A DNA stretch of 59,224 nucleotides, from the NCBI GenBank assembly GCA_019414515.1, contig DXLX01000003.1:1-59224 (forward strand). The letters are read 5' to 3'. The notes beneath the pieces are model-generated. The model made no database searches and was not told the origin of the DNA. It worked only from the letters and a program-made list of their open reading frames with translations. Position 1 is the first letter of the stretch; the number at the start of each line of letters is the position of its first letter. The DNA is from Collinsella sp. (GTDB lineage Bacteria > Actinomycetota > Coriobacteriia > Coriobacteriales > Coriobacteriaceae). Below are positions 1-8,266 of this stretch, piece after piece. The translations under genes and the position numbers were made by a program.

Positions 1-22
1 TCGACTGTTACGATGTTCGCAG

Positions 23-97
23 ACACGGCCCGTGCCCCTTTCGTCGTTGATTTGTTGTTTAGCCGCTAGAAATCATATGACGGGGCGCGGGCCGTGT
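23..97. repeat. 16-bp imperfect inverted repeat at the head of the glycan locus
   Basis: Positions 23-38 and 82-97 are reverse complements over 16 bp with one mismatch that would be a G:U pair in RNA. The spacer is 43 nt. No T-run follows the right arm, so this is not a standard intrinsic terminator. It lies just before readable homology to the antiterminator gene begins. It could be a leader RNA structure, a site-specific inversion site or an insertion scar. The window edge prevents a choice. Confidence 0.55.
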
Positions 98-138
98 TCC
101 GCTATGCGGTTGTCAATTTGCGAAAGAAATTATGCGTC

Positions 139-499
139 ACCAGATCCTCGGACCGTGCAACAGTACCTGCTGCGCATGGACGACTTTGCCCGGGTGCTTT
201 CCCAGGACGGTCAGTTTGTGCCGCTGGCAAAAGAAGAGACCCAGCTCATTGGCAGTTTTACCAATAGGGGAGACCGCGTAGTGCCCATGAGCGAGGCCCT
301 AAAAGATGGCGACCGGGTCGTAGTAACGGCTGGTCCGCTGTTGGGCCACGAAGGCCTCATTAAAGACATCAATAGACGTAAATGCACTGCTTATCTGGAG
401 CTCAACCTGTGCGGCCGACGCGTAACTACGCGCGTTGGCCTTGCCGTGCTTTCAAACGAGCAGCGCGTCATGCGCAACCTCAAAAAGGTAATCGCCTAG
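139..499 (+). pseudogene. LoaP/NusG-like transcription antiterminator, N-terminally broken
   Basis: The readable part has the end of an NGN domain (LLRMDDFARVLSQDGQFVPL) and then a KOW domain (GDRVVVTAGPLLGHEGLIKD, then a basic strand ending GLAVL). LoaP-type NusG paralogues promote processive antitermination in long exopolysaccharide operons, and this one heads such an operon. The frame is open upstream to base 2, but residues before about position 139 do not resemble an NGN domain in any frame. The usual length is about 170 aa, so roughly the first 60 are missing or scrambled. An internal GTG at 155 could start a short KOW-only protein, but I see no convincing ribosome site. A rearrangement or an assembly join at the window edge are alternatives. 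Confidence 0.7.
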
Positions 500-553
500 C
501 TGCTGGCGATTTCCGCAAAGGACAGGGAGGATCCCCGACCCGGGGACAAAATC

Positions 554-1345
554 TTGGAAGAGAACGTGTCAGATAAAACAGAATATGTAATGGACTTGCC
601 CAAAGTCACAAGATTTCCTAGGGCAACAGAGTTTCCGCCTCCTGTCGAGAACCCAGCTCCTGCTATGGGTTTCGTTGCAACTGGCACTTATAAGGCGCCT
701 GCGCCGGACTCGTCGTGTGCCGCCCCCAAGAAAGGTGGGCCGGGCTACCTCGCTATTAAGCGTGCATTTGATATTGTTTTCTCGGCGGGTGTTTGCGCAG
801 TTCTTTTAATCCCCGTTGCGACTGCATGCGTTGCAATTGAGATCGACACCCCCGGCAAGCCGTTCTTCCGCCAGGAGCGTATCGGCAAGAATGGAAAACC
901 GATATACATATTTAAGTTGCGCACCATGGTGTCGGATGCTCATGATCATCCCGAGAAGTATATGACTTCCGAACAGCTGGCTCAGTGGAAACGCGAGCAG
1001 AAGGTCGACGATGACCCACGCATTACGCGCGTTGGTCGCTTCCTGCGACGCACCTCACTCGATGAGTTGCCGCAGTTTATCAATGTGCTCATGGGTGACC
1101 TCTCTGTCATTGGCCCCAGACCGGTGACGCTCGAAGAGACGTACGAGTATGGAGATGCCCGTGATGAAGTGCTCTCCTGCAAACCGGGGATCACCGGCTG
1201 GTGGGCGGCCACTGACCGCAATGACTCAACGTGGGCTAGTGGCCAGAGGCAGGCTCGCGAGTTATTTTATGTGCGCCATCAATCGGTTGGCCTAGACGCC
1301 CGCGTGTTTGTTAAGACCTTCAAGGCAATGAGGAAGGGCAAGTGA
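554..1345 (+). CDS. Undecaprenyl-phosphate sugar-phosphate transferase (initiating glycosyltransferase)
   Basis: This is a bacterial sugar transferase of the WcaJ/WbaP C-terminal type. It moves a hexose-1-phosphate onto undecaprenyl phosphate and so starts the repeat unit. Visible motifs are the membrane helix around residues 75-95 (FDIVFSAGVCAVLLIPVATA), the basic FFRQERIGKNGKPIYIFKLRTM block, the SLDELPQF acidic motif and GDLSVIGPRPV, then KPGITGWW. At 263 aa it has only the catalytic domain and a variable N-terminus, with no multi-TM N-terminal domain. The start is TTG 554, with GTG 566 (preceded by GGAAGAG) an alternative. It is second in the glycan operon and its stop overlaps the next start codon. 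Confidence 0.88.
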   Translation: MEENVSDKTEYVMDLPKVTRFPRATEFPPPVENPAPAMGFVATGTYKAPAPDSSCAAPKKGGPGYLAIKRAFDIVFSAGVCAVLLIPVATACVAIEIDTPGKPFFRQERIGKNGKPIYIFKLRTMVSDAHDHPEKYMTSEQLAQWKREQKVDDDPRITRVGRFLRRTSLDELPQFINVLMGDLSVIGPRPVTLEETYEYGDARDEVLSCKPGITGWWAATDRNDSTWASGQRQARELFYVRHQSVGLDARVFVKTFKAMRKGK

Positions 1346-2220
1346 TGGCTCCCTCCTTGAGCGTAGTCATACCAACCCTAAATGCGGCGGGCGAGATCGA
1401 TGAGCTCTTGACCCTCATCGAAACTCAGACTCTCAGGCCCTTCGATATCTTGGTGGTTGACTCATCCTCCGAAGATGGCACCGTTGACGAGGTCGCCAAG
1501 CATCCTCGGGTTAACTTCGTTCGCATAGAACGTAAGGAATTCAATCACGGTTCGACCCGCGACATAGCTTTGAGGCACACCGCGGGTGATTTCGTTTGTT
1601 TTCTCACACAGGATGCTGTACCCGCTTCCAGTCGCTACCTGGAAACGCTTGTCGAACCGTTACTGGCCGATAACTCTGTCGCGCTTGTGAGCGGAAGGCA
1701 GCTCCCCAAGGCCAATGCCCGTCGTTTTGAACAATTGGTTCGTGATTTCAACTATCCCGACACACCGTCTGTTCGGTCAAAAGGCGATCTCAAGAAATTT
1801 GGGATTAAGACGTTCTTTGCATCTGACACCTGTTCTGCCTATCGACGGACCGCATATCTCGAATGCGGTGGATTCGATCAAGTCAACACCAACGAGGACA
1901 TGCTCATGGCCGCCAAATTTATCGCCTCGGGTATGAAGGTCGCGTACGAACCATGTGCCGAGGTCTATCACTCGCACAACTTGACGCCATCCCAACAGTT
2001 TGCCCGCAACCGTGCCGTCGGGTTCTTTCTCGAAACGCATGCGGACGATCTCATGCATGCAAGTGAGATCGGTGAAGGGGGCCGGCTCGTCAAAGCGGTC
2101 TCCTCCCAGCTCCTTCGGGAGGGCAATCTGGTCGAGTTCATCGCCTTCGCTGTCGACTGCTGCGCGCGCCTTCTGGGAAACCGTGCTGGCCGTAGGGCCG
2201 CTAGAAAAGAAAGGCTATAG
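1345..2220 (+). CDS. Family 2 glycosyltransferase, rhamnosyltransferase-like
   Basis: The N-terminal GT-A fold is clear: LSVVIPTLNAAGEIDELL, DSSSEDGT, then the QDAVP acidic motif in the place of DxD and a later NEDMLMAAK motif. The order and the NHGSTRD segment match membrane-associated rhamnosyltransferases of the GT2 family. It probably adds a sugar, plausibly rhamnose given the adjacent dTDP-rhamnose genes, to the lipid-linked repeat unit on the cytoplasmic face. ATG 1345 overlaps the previous TGA by one base and has AGGAAGGG six bases upstream. GTG 1342 is possible but poorly spaced. The acceptor cannot be read from sequence. Confidence 0.85.
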   Translation: MAPSLSVVIPTLNAAGEIDELLTLIETQTLRPFDILVVDSSSEDGTVDEVAKHPRVNFVRIERKEFNHGSTRDIALRHTAGDFVCFLTQDAVPASSRYLETLVEPLLADNSVALVSGRQLPKANARRFEQLVRDFNYPDTPSVRSKGDLKKFGIKTFFASDTCSAYRRTAYLECGGFDQVNTNEDMLMAAKFIASGMKVAYEPCAEVYHSHNLTPSQQFARNRAVGFFLETHADDLMHASEIGEGGRLVKAVSSQLLREGNLVEFIAFAVDCCARLLGNRAGRRAARKERL

Positions 2221-2223
2221 CAA

Positions 2224-3123
2224 ATGAAAGGCATCATCCTCGCCGGCGGGTCCGGCACCCGCCTGTACCCGCTCACGCTCGTGACCTCCAAGCAGCTGCT
2301 GCCGGTCTACGACAAGCCCATGATCTACTACCCGCTGTCCACCCTCATGCTGGCGGGCATCAGGGACATCCTGGTCATCTCCACGCCGACCGACCTCCCC
2401 AACTTCGAGCGCCTGCTCGGGGACGGCTCGCGCTACGGCGTGAACCTGTCCTACGCCGAGCAGCCGAGCCCCGACGGCCTCGCGCAGGCATTCACCATCG
2501 GCGAGGACTTCATCGCCGGCGAGCCGTGCGCGCTGGTGCTGGGCGACAACATCTTCTACGGCAACGGCCTGTCGCGCCACCTGACGCGCGCCGTGCAGAA
2601 CGCCGAGTCGGGCCGCGCCACGGTCTTCGGCTACCACGTGGACGACCCCGAGCGCTTCGGCGTCGTGGAGTTCGACGGGGAGGGCCGTGCCGTCTCCATC
2701 GAGGAGAAGCCCGCCGAGCCCAAGAGCTCCTACGCCGTCACCGGCCTGTACTTCTACCCGGGCGACGTGGCCGCCAAGGCGCACAGGGTCGAGCCCTCGG
2801 CCCGAGGCGAGCTGGAGATCACCGACCTCAACCGGATGTACCTGGAGGAGGGGACGCTGTCCGTGGTCACCCTCGGCCGCGGCTACGCGTGGCTCGACAC
2901 CGGCACCATGGAGAGCCTGCACGAGGCCGCGGAGTTCGTCCGCGCCGTGGAGCACTCACAGGACCTGCCCGTGTCCGTCCCCGAGGAGATCGCCTGGGAG
3001 AACGGCTGGATCACCACCGAGGGGCTCAGGCAGGCCGCCGAGGCCTACGGCAAGTCGGTCTACGGGCAGCACCTGAAGAAGGTCGCCGCCGGCGAGATCG
3101 TCAACAGCCCGCGCGAGTACTAG
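2224..3123 (+). CDS. rfbA: Glucose-1-phosphate thymidylyltransferase
   Basis: This enzyme makes dTDP-glucose from glucose-1-phosphate and dTTP, the first step of dTDP-L-rhamnose synthesis. The start MKGIILAGGSGTRLYPLT holds the nucleotide-binding GGxGTRL signature, followed by KQLLPVYDKPMIYYP and LGDNIFYG. At 299 aa it has the normal RfbA length with no truncation. It starts 3 bp after the preceding stop. From here to about 5670 the DNA is markedly more GC-rich and its codon use more biased than the flanking glycosyltransferase genes, so the rhamnose cassette has a different history from its neighbours or is under stronger codon selection. Confidence 0.96.
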   Translation: MKGIILAGGSGTRLYPLTLVTSKQLLPVYDKPMIYYPLSTLMLAGIRDILVISTPTDLPNFERLLGDGSRYGVNLSYAEQPSPDGLAQAFTIGEDFIAGEPCALVLGDNIFYGNGLSRHLTRAVQNAESGRATVFGYHVDDPERFGVVEFDGEGRAVSIEEKPAEPKSSYAVTGLYFYPGDVAAKAHRVEPSARGELEITDLNRMYLEEGTLSVVTLGRGYAWLDTGTMESLHEAAEFVRAVEHSQDLPVSVPEEIAWENGWITTEGLRQAAEAYGKSVYGQHLKKVAAGEIVNSPREY

Positions 3124-3136
3124 GAGGAACCCCCCC

Positions 3137-4156
3137 ATGTCTGAGATTTTCGAACCCAGGAACATCATCGTCACGGGCGGCTGCGGCTTCATCGGCAGCA
3201 ACTTCGTGCACCACGTGGTCGACAACCACCCCGGCGTGCACGTCACCGTCCTGGACAAGCTGACCTACGCCGGCAACCCCGAGAACATCGCCGGGCTGCC
3301 GTCGGACCGCGTGGAGCTCGTCGTGGGCGACATCTGCGACGCCGAGCTGCTGGACAGGCTCGTCCCGGGCCACGACGCGATCGTGCACTACGCCGCGGAG
3401 TCCCACAACGACAACTCCATCGCGGACCCGGAGCCGTTCCTGCGCACCAACGTGGAGGGCACCTTCCGCCTGCTGGAGGCCGTCCGCAAGCACGGCGTCC
3501 GCTACCACCACGTCTCCACCGACGAGGTATACGGCGACCTGGCGCTCGACGACCCGGCCAAGTTCACCGAGGAGACGCCCTATCACCCGTCCTCGCCGTA
3601 CTCGAGCACCAAGGCCAGCTCCGACATGCTCGTGCGCGCCTGGACCCGCACCTACGGGCTTCACACCACGATCTCCAACTGCTCCAACAACTACGGCCCC
3701 TACCAGCACGTGGAGAAGTTCATCCCCAGGCAGATCACGAACATCGTCGACGGCGTCCGCCCCAAGCTCTACGGCCGCGGCGAGAACGTCCGCGACTGGA
3801 TCCACACCGAGGACCACTCCTCGGCCGTCTGGGACATCCTCACCAAGGGCCGCACGGGGGAGACCTACCTCATCGGCGCCGACGGCGAGAAGAACAACAT
3901 CACGGTCCTGCGCATGATCCTGGAGGCCATGGGGCGCGACCCCGAGGACTTCGACTGGGTCGCCGACCGCCCCGGCCACGACCGCCGCTACGCCATCGAC
4001 TCCACCAAGCTCCAGCGCGAGCTCGGCTGGAGGCCGGCGCACACCGACTTCGCCGAGGGCCTGAAGGCCACCATCGACTGGTACGTCGCCAACGAGTCCT
4101 GGTGGCGCCCGGCCAAGGAGGCCACCGAGGCCCGCTACCGCGCCCAGGGCCAGTAA
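3137..4156 (+). CDS. rfbB: dTDP-glucose 4,6-dehydratase
   Basis: A short-chain dehydrogenase/reductase-type enzyme that converts dTDP-glucose to dTDP-4-keto-6-deoxyglucose with bound NAD+. Motifs: GGCGFIGSNF (Rossmann glycine-rich loop), HYAAESHNDNSI, HVSTDEVYGDL and the YSSTKASSD catalytic Tyr-x3-Lys, followed by NNYGPYQ and RGENVRDWI. The 339-aa length is normal. A strong AGGAGG ribosome site precedes ATG 3137. Second gene of the compact rfbA-rfbB-rfbCD cassette. The substrate assignment rests on context and motifs, and no alternative fits better. Confidence 0.96.
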   Translation: MSEIFEPRNIIVTGGCGFIGSNFVHHVVDNHPGVHVTVLDKLTYAGNPENIAGLPSDRVELVVGDICDAELLDRLVPGHDAIVHYAAESHNDNSIADPEPFLRTNVEGTFRLLEAVRKHGVRYHHVSTDEVYGDLALDDPAKFTEETPYHPSSPYSSTKASSDMLVRAWTRTYGLHTTISNCSNNYGPYQHVEKFIPRQITNIVDGVRPKLYGRGENVRDWIHTEDHSSAVWDILTKGRTGETYLIGADGEKNNITVLRMILEAMGRDPEDFDWVADRPGHDRRYAIDSTKLQRELGWRPAHTDFAEGLKATIDWYVANESWWRPAKEATEARYRAQGQ

Positions 4157-4212
4157 GACCGAACCCCGGCGCCCTGCGGTTACCCAACCTCTTCGATAGG
4201 AGCTTTTCCCAC

Positions 4213-5673
4213 ATGGCAGACATCGCATTCGAGAAGGACCTCTCCGTCGCCGAGACCGGCATCGAGGGCCTCAAGGTCGTCGACCTCGCCGTCCACGGCG
4301 ACTCGCGCGGCTGGTTCAAGGAGAACTGGCAGCGCGCCAAGATGTGCGCCCTGGGCATCCCGGACCTCCGCGTCGTCCAGAACAACGTCTCCTACAACGA
4401 CAGCCGCGGCGTCACCCGCGGCATCCACGCCGAGCCCTGGGACAAGTTCATCTCCGTGGCCCGCGGCTCGGTCTTCGGCGCCTGGGTGGACCTGCGCGAG
4501 GGCAGCGCCACCTACGGGAAGGTGTTCACCTGCACCCTGGACCCGTCCAAGGCCATCTACGTACCGCGCGGCGTGGGCAACTCCTTCCAGGCCCTGGAGG
4601 ACGGCACCGCCTACACCTACCTGGTGGACGCCCACTGGTCCCTTGAATTGAAGAGGACCTACACCTTCGTGAACCTCGCCGACCCCGAGCTCGCCATCGA
4701 GTGGCCCATCCCGCTGGGGGAGGCCACCGTCTCCGAGGCCGACCTCAACCACCCGATGCTCAGGGACGTCGTCCCGATGGCGCCGAAGCGCACCCTCGTC
4801 ACCGGCTGCAACGGCCAGCTGGGCCGCGCCGTGCGCGCGCTCGCCGAGGAGCGCGGCGTGGCGAAGGACTTCGACTTCTGCGACATCGACACCTTCGACA
4901 TGTCCGACCCGGAGGCCTATTCGCAGTACGACTGGTCGCTCTACGGCGCCGTGATCAACTGCGGCGCCTACACGGCCGTCGACAGGGCGGAGACCCCCGA
5001 GGGCCGCGTGGCCGCATGGAAGGCCAACGCCACCGGCCCGGCGCTCCTCGCCCGCACCTGCGCCGGGCACGGCATCACCCTCGTCCACGTGTCCAGCGAC
5101 TACGTCTTCGACGGCACCGCCGAGGTCCATACTGAGGACGAGCCCTTCAGCCCCCTGTCCGTCTACGGCCAGACCAAGGCCGCCGGCGATATCGCCGTGG
5201 CAGGGTGCCCCCGCCACTACATCATGCGCAGCTCCTGGGTCATCGGCGAGGGCCGCAACTTCGTGAAGACCATGAAGGGGCTGTCCGACCGCGTAGCCGA
5301 CCCCGAGGACAAGCTCACGCAGGTCACCGTCATGGACGACCAGCTGGGCCGCCTGACCTTCACGCGCGACATGGCGGCTGCCATCTTCCACGTGCTGGAC
5401 GCGAAGGCGCCCTACGGCACCTACAACTGCACCGGCTCCGGCGCAGTCAAGTCCTGGGCGGATATCGCCCGCGCCGTCTTCGAGACCGCCAACGGCAACG
5501 GGGAGAAGGTCGTGCCGGTATCGACCGCCGACTACTACGCGAACGCCGCGGGCCCCATCGCCCCGCGCCCGGTCCACTCCGCGCTCGACCTGTCTAGTCT
5601 CGAGGCCGCGGGCTTCCACATGCCCGACTGGGAGGAAGAGCTGGGGGAGTACATTAAGGGGTTGTTATCCTAG
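4213..5673 (+). CDS. rfbCD: Fused dTDP-4-dehydrorhamnose 3,5-epimerase / 4-dehydrorhamnose reductase
   Basis: Two consecutive enzymes of the dTDP-L-rhamnose pathway sit in one 486-aa chain. Residues 1 to about 185 are the cupin epimerase (DSRGWFKENW, NNVSYNDSRGVTRGIHAEPW with the catalytic His, YVPRGVGNSFQALED). From about 196 the reductase starts (KRTLVTGCNGQLGRAVRALA), with INCGAYTAVDRAE, HVSSDYVFDGT and YGQTKAAGD. ATG 4213 follows AGGAG at 4197-4201. In-frame upstream codons to 4102 overlap rfbB and have no ribosome site. RfbC-RfbD fusions occur in some Actinobacteria. The fusion completes a three-gene cassette. Confidence 0.95.
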   Translation: MADIAFEKDLSVAETGIEGLKVVDLAVHGDSRGWFKENWQRAKMCALGIPDLRVVQNNVSYNDSRGVTRGIHAEPWDKFISVARGSVFGAWVDLREGSATYGKVFTCTLDPSKAIYVPRGVGNSFQALEDGTAYTYLVDAHWSLELKRTYTFVNLADPELAIEWPIPLGEATVSEADLNHPMLRDVVPMAPKRTLVTGCNGQLGRAVRALAEERGVAKDFDFCDIDTFDMSDPEAYSQYDWSLYGAVINCGAYTAVDRAETPEGRVAAWKANATGPALLARTCAGHGITLVHVSSDYVFDGTAEVHTEDEPFSPLSVYGQTKAAGDIAVAGCPRHYIMRSSWVIGEGRNFVKTMKGLSDRVADPEDKLTQVTVMDDQLGRLTFTRDMAAAIFHVLDAKAPYGTYNCTGSGAVKSWADIARAVFETANGNGEKVVPVSTADYYANAAGPIAPRPVHSALDLSSLEAAGFHMPDWEEELGEYIKGLLS

Positions 5674-6878
5674 TGAACATCGGAATGCAAACTAAGCCCA
5701 TCGTTGTCGTTAGCGACTTTGGTTATATCGAAGGTGGGGCTGTTGCTGTTGCGGTTAAAACCGCCCTACTTCTTGCGTCCAAGGGACGTAAGGTGATTTT
5801 CTTCTGCGGTGAAGGACCTGTTTGCGATGAGCTTGCTGCTTCCGATGTCGAAACTATTTGTCTTGGCATGCCGTCCATTAACAGCAACCCGTCTAAACTC
5901 GATGCCATTCGCAAAGGCGTCTGGAACACGTATGTCTATAAGTCATTCAGCGATCTTCTAAATCGCAATGATCTTAAGGGCGCCATCATCCATATACATA
6001 CGTGGACAAAGGTTTTGAGCAGTGCTGTATTTGCCGCAGCAACTGAGAAAGGCAACCCAGTTCTTCTAACTGTCCATGATTACTTCTCCGTTTGTCCCAA
6101 CGGTGGTTTTTATGATTATAACGAGAAACGTATCTGTGAGCGTAAACCTATGTCGGGCGCTTGCGTTTGTCACAACTGTGACAAACGCTCTTATGCTCAA
6201 AAGCTATGGCGGGTTGCTCGTCAGGCACAGCAGGACCGTTGGGTTCGCGACAATCGAAACATTCACTATGCGTTTGTGTCTGAATATTGCCGCGATATTC
6301 TTATTCCGTTCCTGCACAGCAAGTATCCCTATGAGGTCCTGCGCAATCCAGTTGATCATATTAAGTTCGATAACAGTGGTACTCAACAAGTTCGTGACCG
6401 CTTCTTGTATATAGGTCGAATCAGCCCAGAAAAGGGAGCTGATTTATTCTGTGAAGCAGTTACCGCTATTGGCGCCAGAGGCATCGTTATTGGTGACGGT
6501 GAAATGCTGTCCGACCTTAAGAAACGATTCTCTTATAACGTAGAGTTCACTGGTTGGCTTAAGCCCGAAGAAATGGGATTGCGCGGGGCCGCTCGTGCCA
6601 TCGCGATGGTGCAACCGTCGCGATGGCACGAAGCGGCCCCGCTCACCCCCCTTCAGATGCTTGAGCAGGGTGTTCCATGCATCGTGCCGGATTGCTGTGC
6701 TGCCCGAGACTATGTCATAGAAGGTGTAAACGGCCTTCTGTTCAAAACTGGGGATGTTGAGGATCTTGAACGCGCGATGATGAAGATGCTGGAGCGGCCT
6801 CTGAGGCCGAAGCCGAAGATTCTCTCGGACGAAGTTTATTATCGAAATTTAATAGCCCTATATGAGAACTGTCTTTAG
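5673..6878 (+). CDS. Family 4 glycosyltransferase
   Basis: A GT-B glycosyltransferase of 401 aa. The C-terminal half has FLYIGRISPEKGADLF, GDGEMLSDLKK and QPSRWHEAAPLTPLQMLEQG, the donor-binding region of GT4 enzymes. The N-terminal half has GYIEGGAVAVAVKTALLL and a HDYFSVCPNGG motif, then a cluster of five cysteines around residues 152-170, a feature of some GT4 enzymes. GTG 5673 overlaps the rfbCD stop by one base and AAGGGG lies upstream. Base composition drops sharply here compared with the rhamnose cassette. A long palindrome sits inside the coding sequence at 6583-6642. Confidence 0.87.
   Translation: MNIGMQTKPIVVVSDFGYIEGGAVAVAVKTALLLASKGRKVIFFCGEGPVCDELAASDVETICLGMPSINSNPSKLDAIRKGVWNTYVYKSFSDLLNRNDLKGAIIHIHTWTKVLSSAVFAAATEKGNPVLLTVHDYFSVCPNGGFYDYNEKRICERKPMSGACVCHNCDKRSYAQKLWRVARQAQQDRWVRDNRNIHYAFVSEYCRDILIPFLHSKYPYEVLRNPVDHIKFDNSGTQQVRDRFLYIGRISPEKGADLFCEAVTAIGARGIVIGDGEMLSDLKKRFSYNVEFTGWLKPEEMGLRGAARAIAMVQPSRWHEAAPLTPLQMLEQGVPCIVPDCCAARDYVIEGVNGLLFKTGDVEDLERAMMKMLERPLRPKPKILSDEVYYRNLIALYENCL
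6583..6642. repeat. 60-bp near-perfect palindrome inside a glycosyltransferase gene
   Basis: The arms 6583-6606 and 6618-6642 are reverse complements over 24 bp with a single one-base bulge. Pairing can continue inward (6607-6610 with 6614-6617, one G:U) to leave a 3-nt loop, making about 28 bp of hairpin. It lies fully within the GT4 reading frame, and the right arm encodes the conserved SRWHEAAP segment. No T-run follows, so it does not resemble a terminator. Long palindromes with tiny loops are usually unstable in bacteria. Confidence 0.85.
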
Positions 6879-6931
6879 TCAAAACAATTGCAGATTGTTA
6901 ACTAGGGATTTTTAGCGAGCCATTACATACG

Positions 6932-8266
6932 GTGATTAGTTTGTTTTTCGTTGCTTTTATATGGATTATTGTATTCATTTTGATTTGCTATAACTGGTAT
7001 CAAGATGATGGCGTTCTTTTCTTTCTAGATTTGAATCGAATCGGAATGATGATTTGGAGTTTAGGAACGGGGCTCTATGATTTCGCCTTATCAGATTTAT
7101 ATCATCCCAGTTTATTAATCAATGCTGTCTCGCTAATTGTATTCGTTATATTTTGGTTTTTCGCATCCAACAGTCGGAAGGATGTCTCTTTATTGAAAGA
7201 GTGTTTCGGAGAGTTAAAAATCCCAAACAATATCATTTATTGGTTTTTTTTAGCGTTAATTGCAATATTGGCTTTTTTTGCTTTTAAGGCTAATGCTGAC
7301 GCAGGGCAACTTAGAGGGTTGAGCAACAATGCTGGCATGAAAGTAGATTTCAAAGGGGGCTATTTTTACAGACTCTCTGTACCAATTGCAATTTGTTTTT
7401 ATCTTGTGGGAAGAATGGCAAAACAAAAGCTGGCAAAAATTTTTAGCCTATTGCTGTTTGTAGCCTTTCTTTATTTTACTGCCTGTGATTTGAGTCGTGG
7501 GCCTATCGTTTGGATTCTTACAGGCTGCCTTTTGTTTGAATTGCTTTTATACGTAAAACGCACTGGGAAAACAAAGGTTTCCGGTAAAACTTTTCTTCTT
7601 CTTGTCGGTGTATTTGTCGCTGTCGTATTTGCATTTGATTACTTTGGCTCGATTAGAACTGCGACCCTATTTTCGAGCGTGTCTAGTCAATACAAGATGA
7701 ACGTTGATGTACCTGACGGCTTTACCTGGTTATATATTTATATCAGTTCACCACTTGAAAACGCTCGCTATGCCCTCGACAACATCGTTGTCAAAACACC
7801 AACATTTGGTGCGCATCTGTTTTATCCATTTATCAAATTGTTCTCTAACTTTCTCGGATTCGATACGACTTTTTCCTCGTGGTTAGGGTCAAGTACTGTT
7901 GTCTATTCGTACATGGCAACAGATCCTGGCTTAACTGTTGGCTCTTTTTTAATGGATGCTTTCCAGGATTTTTCAATTTTAGGCATTGTAATTTACCCCC
8001 TTTTTTACGGTCTTGTCTCTCTACTTGTAAAGGCAATGCTGAATTGGCAGCGCCTTTCATCACTTACTAAGCTAATTACATATTCTCTTGCAATCCAAGG
8101 ACCACTTTGGAGCATTTTCGATGACACGGTATTTTCCGGCCCACTTTGGGTCTGTGCCTTCGCGGTAATTGCTATCGATCTCCTGACCACATTTTTTACG
8201 ACAAGGACTAGGGGTAATGAAAAAAATGAAACGGAGAGCCGGTTGTACATTGAGGAAAGGGGTTAG
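6932..8266 (+). CDS. Polysaccharide polymerase-like membrane protein (Wzy-type)
   Basis: A 444-aa integral membrane protein with roughly ten or more hydrophobic segments and a larger central extracytoplasmic stretch (about residues 245-300), the layout of O-antigen/capsule repeat-unit polymerases. No catalytic motif is diagnostic, so the role comes from topology and context: the locus has an initiating transferase and a flippase but no other polymerase candidate. GTG 6932 is the likely start, and no strong ribosome site is visible. The gene is AT-rich, as wzy genes often are, which suggests serotype-type exchange. Its stop overlaps the start of the next gene. Confidence 0.72.
   Translation: MISLFFVAFIWIIVFILICYNWYQDDGVLFFLDLNRIGMMIWSLGTGLYDFALSDLYHPSLLINAVSLIVFVIFWFFASNSRKDVSLLKECFGELKIPNNIIYWFFLALIAILAFFAFKANADAGQLRGLSNNAGMKVDFKGGYFYRLSVPIAICFYLVGRMAKQKLAKIFSLLLFVAFLYFTACDLSRGPIVWILTGCLLFELLLYVKRTGKTKVSGKTFLLLVGVFVAVVFAFDYFGSIRTATLFSSVSSQYKMNVDVPDGFTWLYIYISSPLENARYALDNIVVKTPTFGAHLFYPFIKLFSNFLGFDTTFSSWLGSSTVVYSYMATDPGLTVGSFLMDAFQDFSILGIVIYPLFYGLVSLLVKAMLNWQRLSSLTKLITYSLAIQGPLWSIFDDTVFSGPLWVCAFAVIAIDLLTTFFTTRTRGNEKNETESRLYIEERG

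Noticed and set aside
2215..5619. Long minus-strand frames opposite the rhamnose genes (up to 479 aa)
   Set aside because: They are antisense shadows produced by extreme GC3 in rfbA-rfbCD; their text is low complexity (Val, Gly, Asp, His) with no domain.
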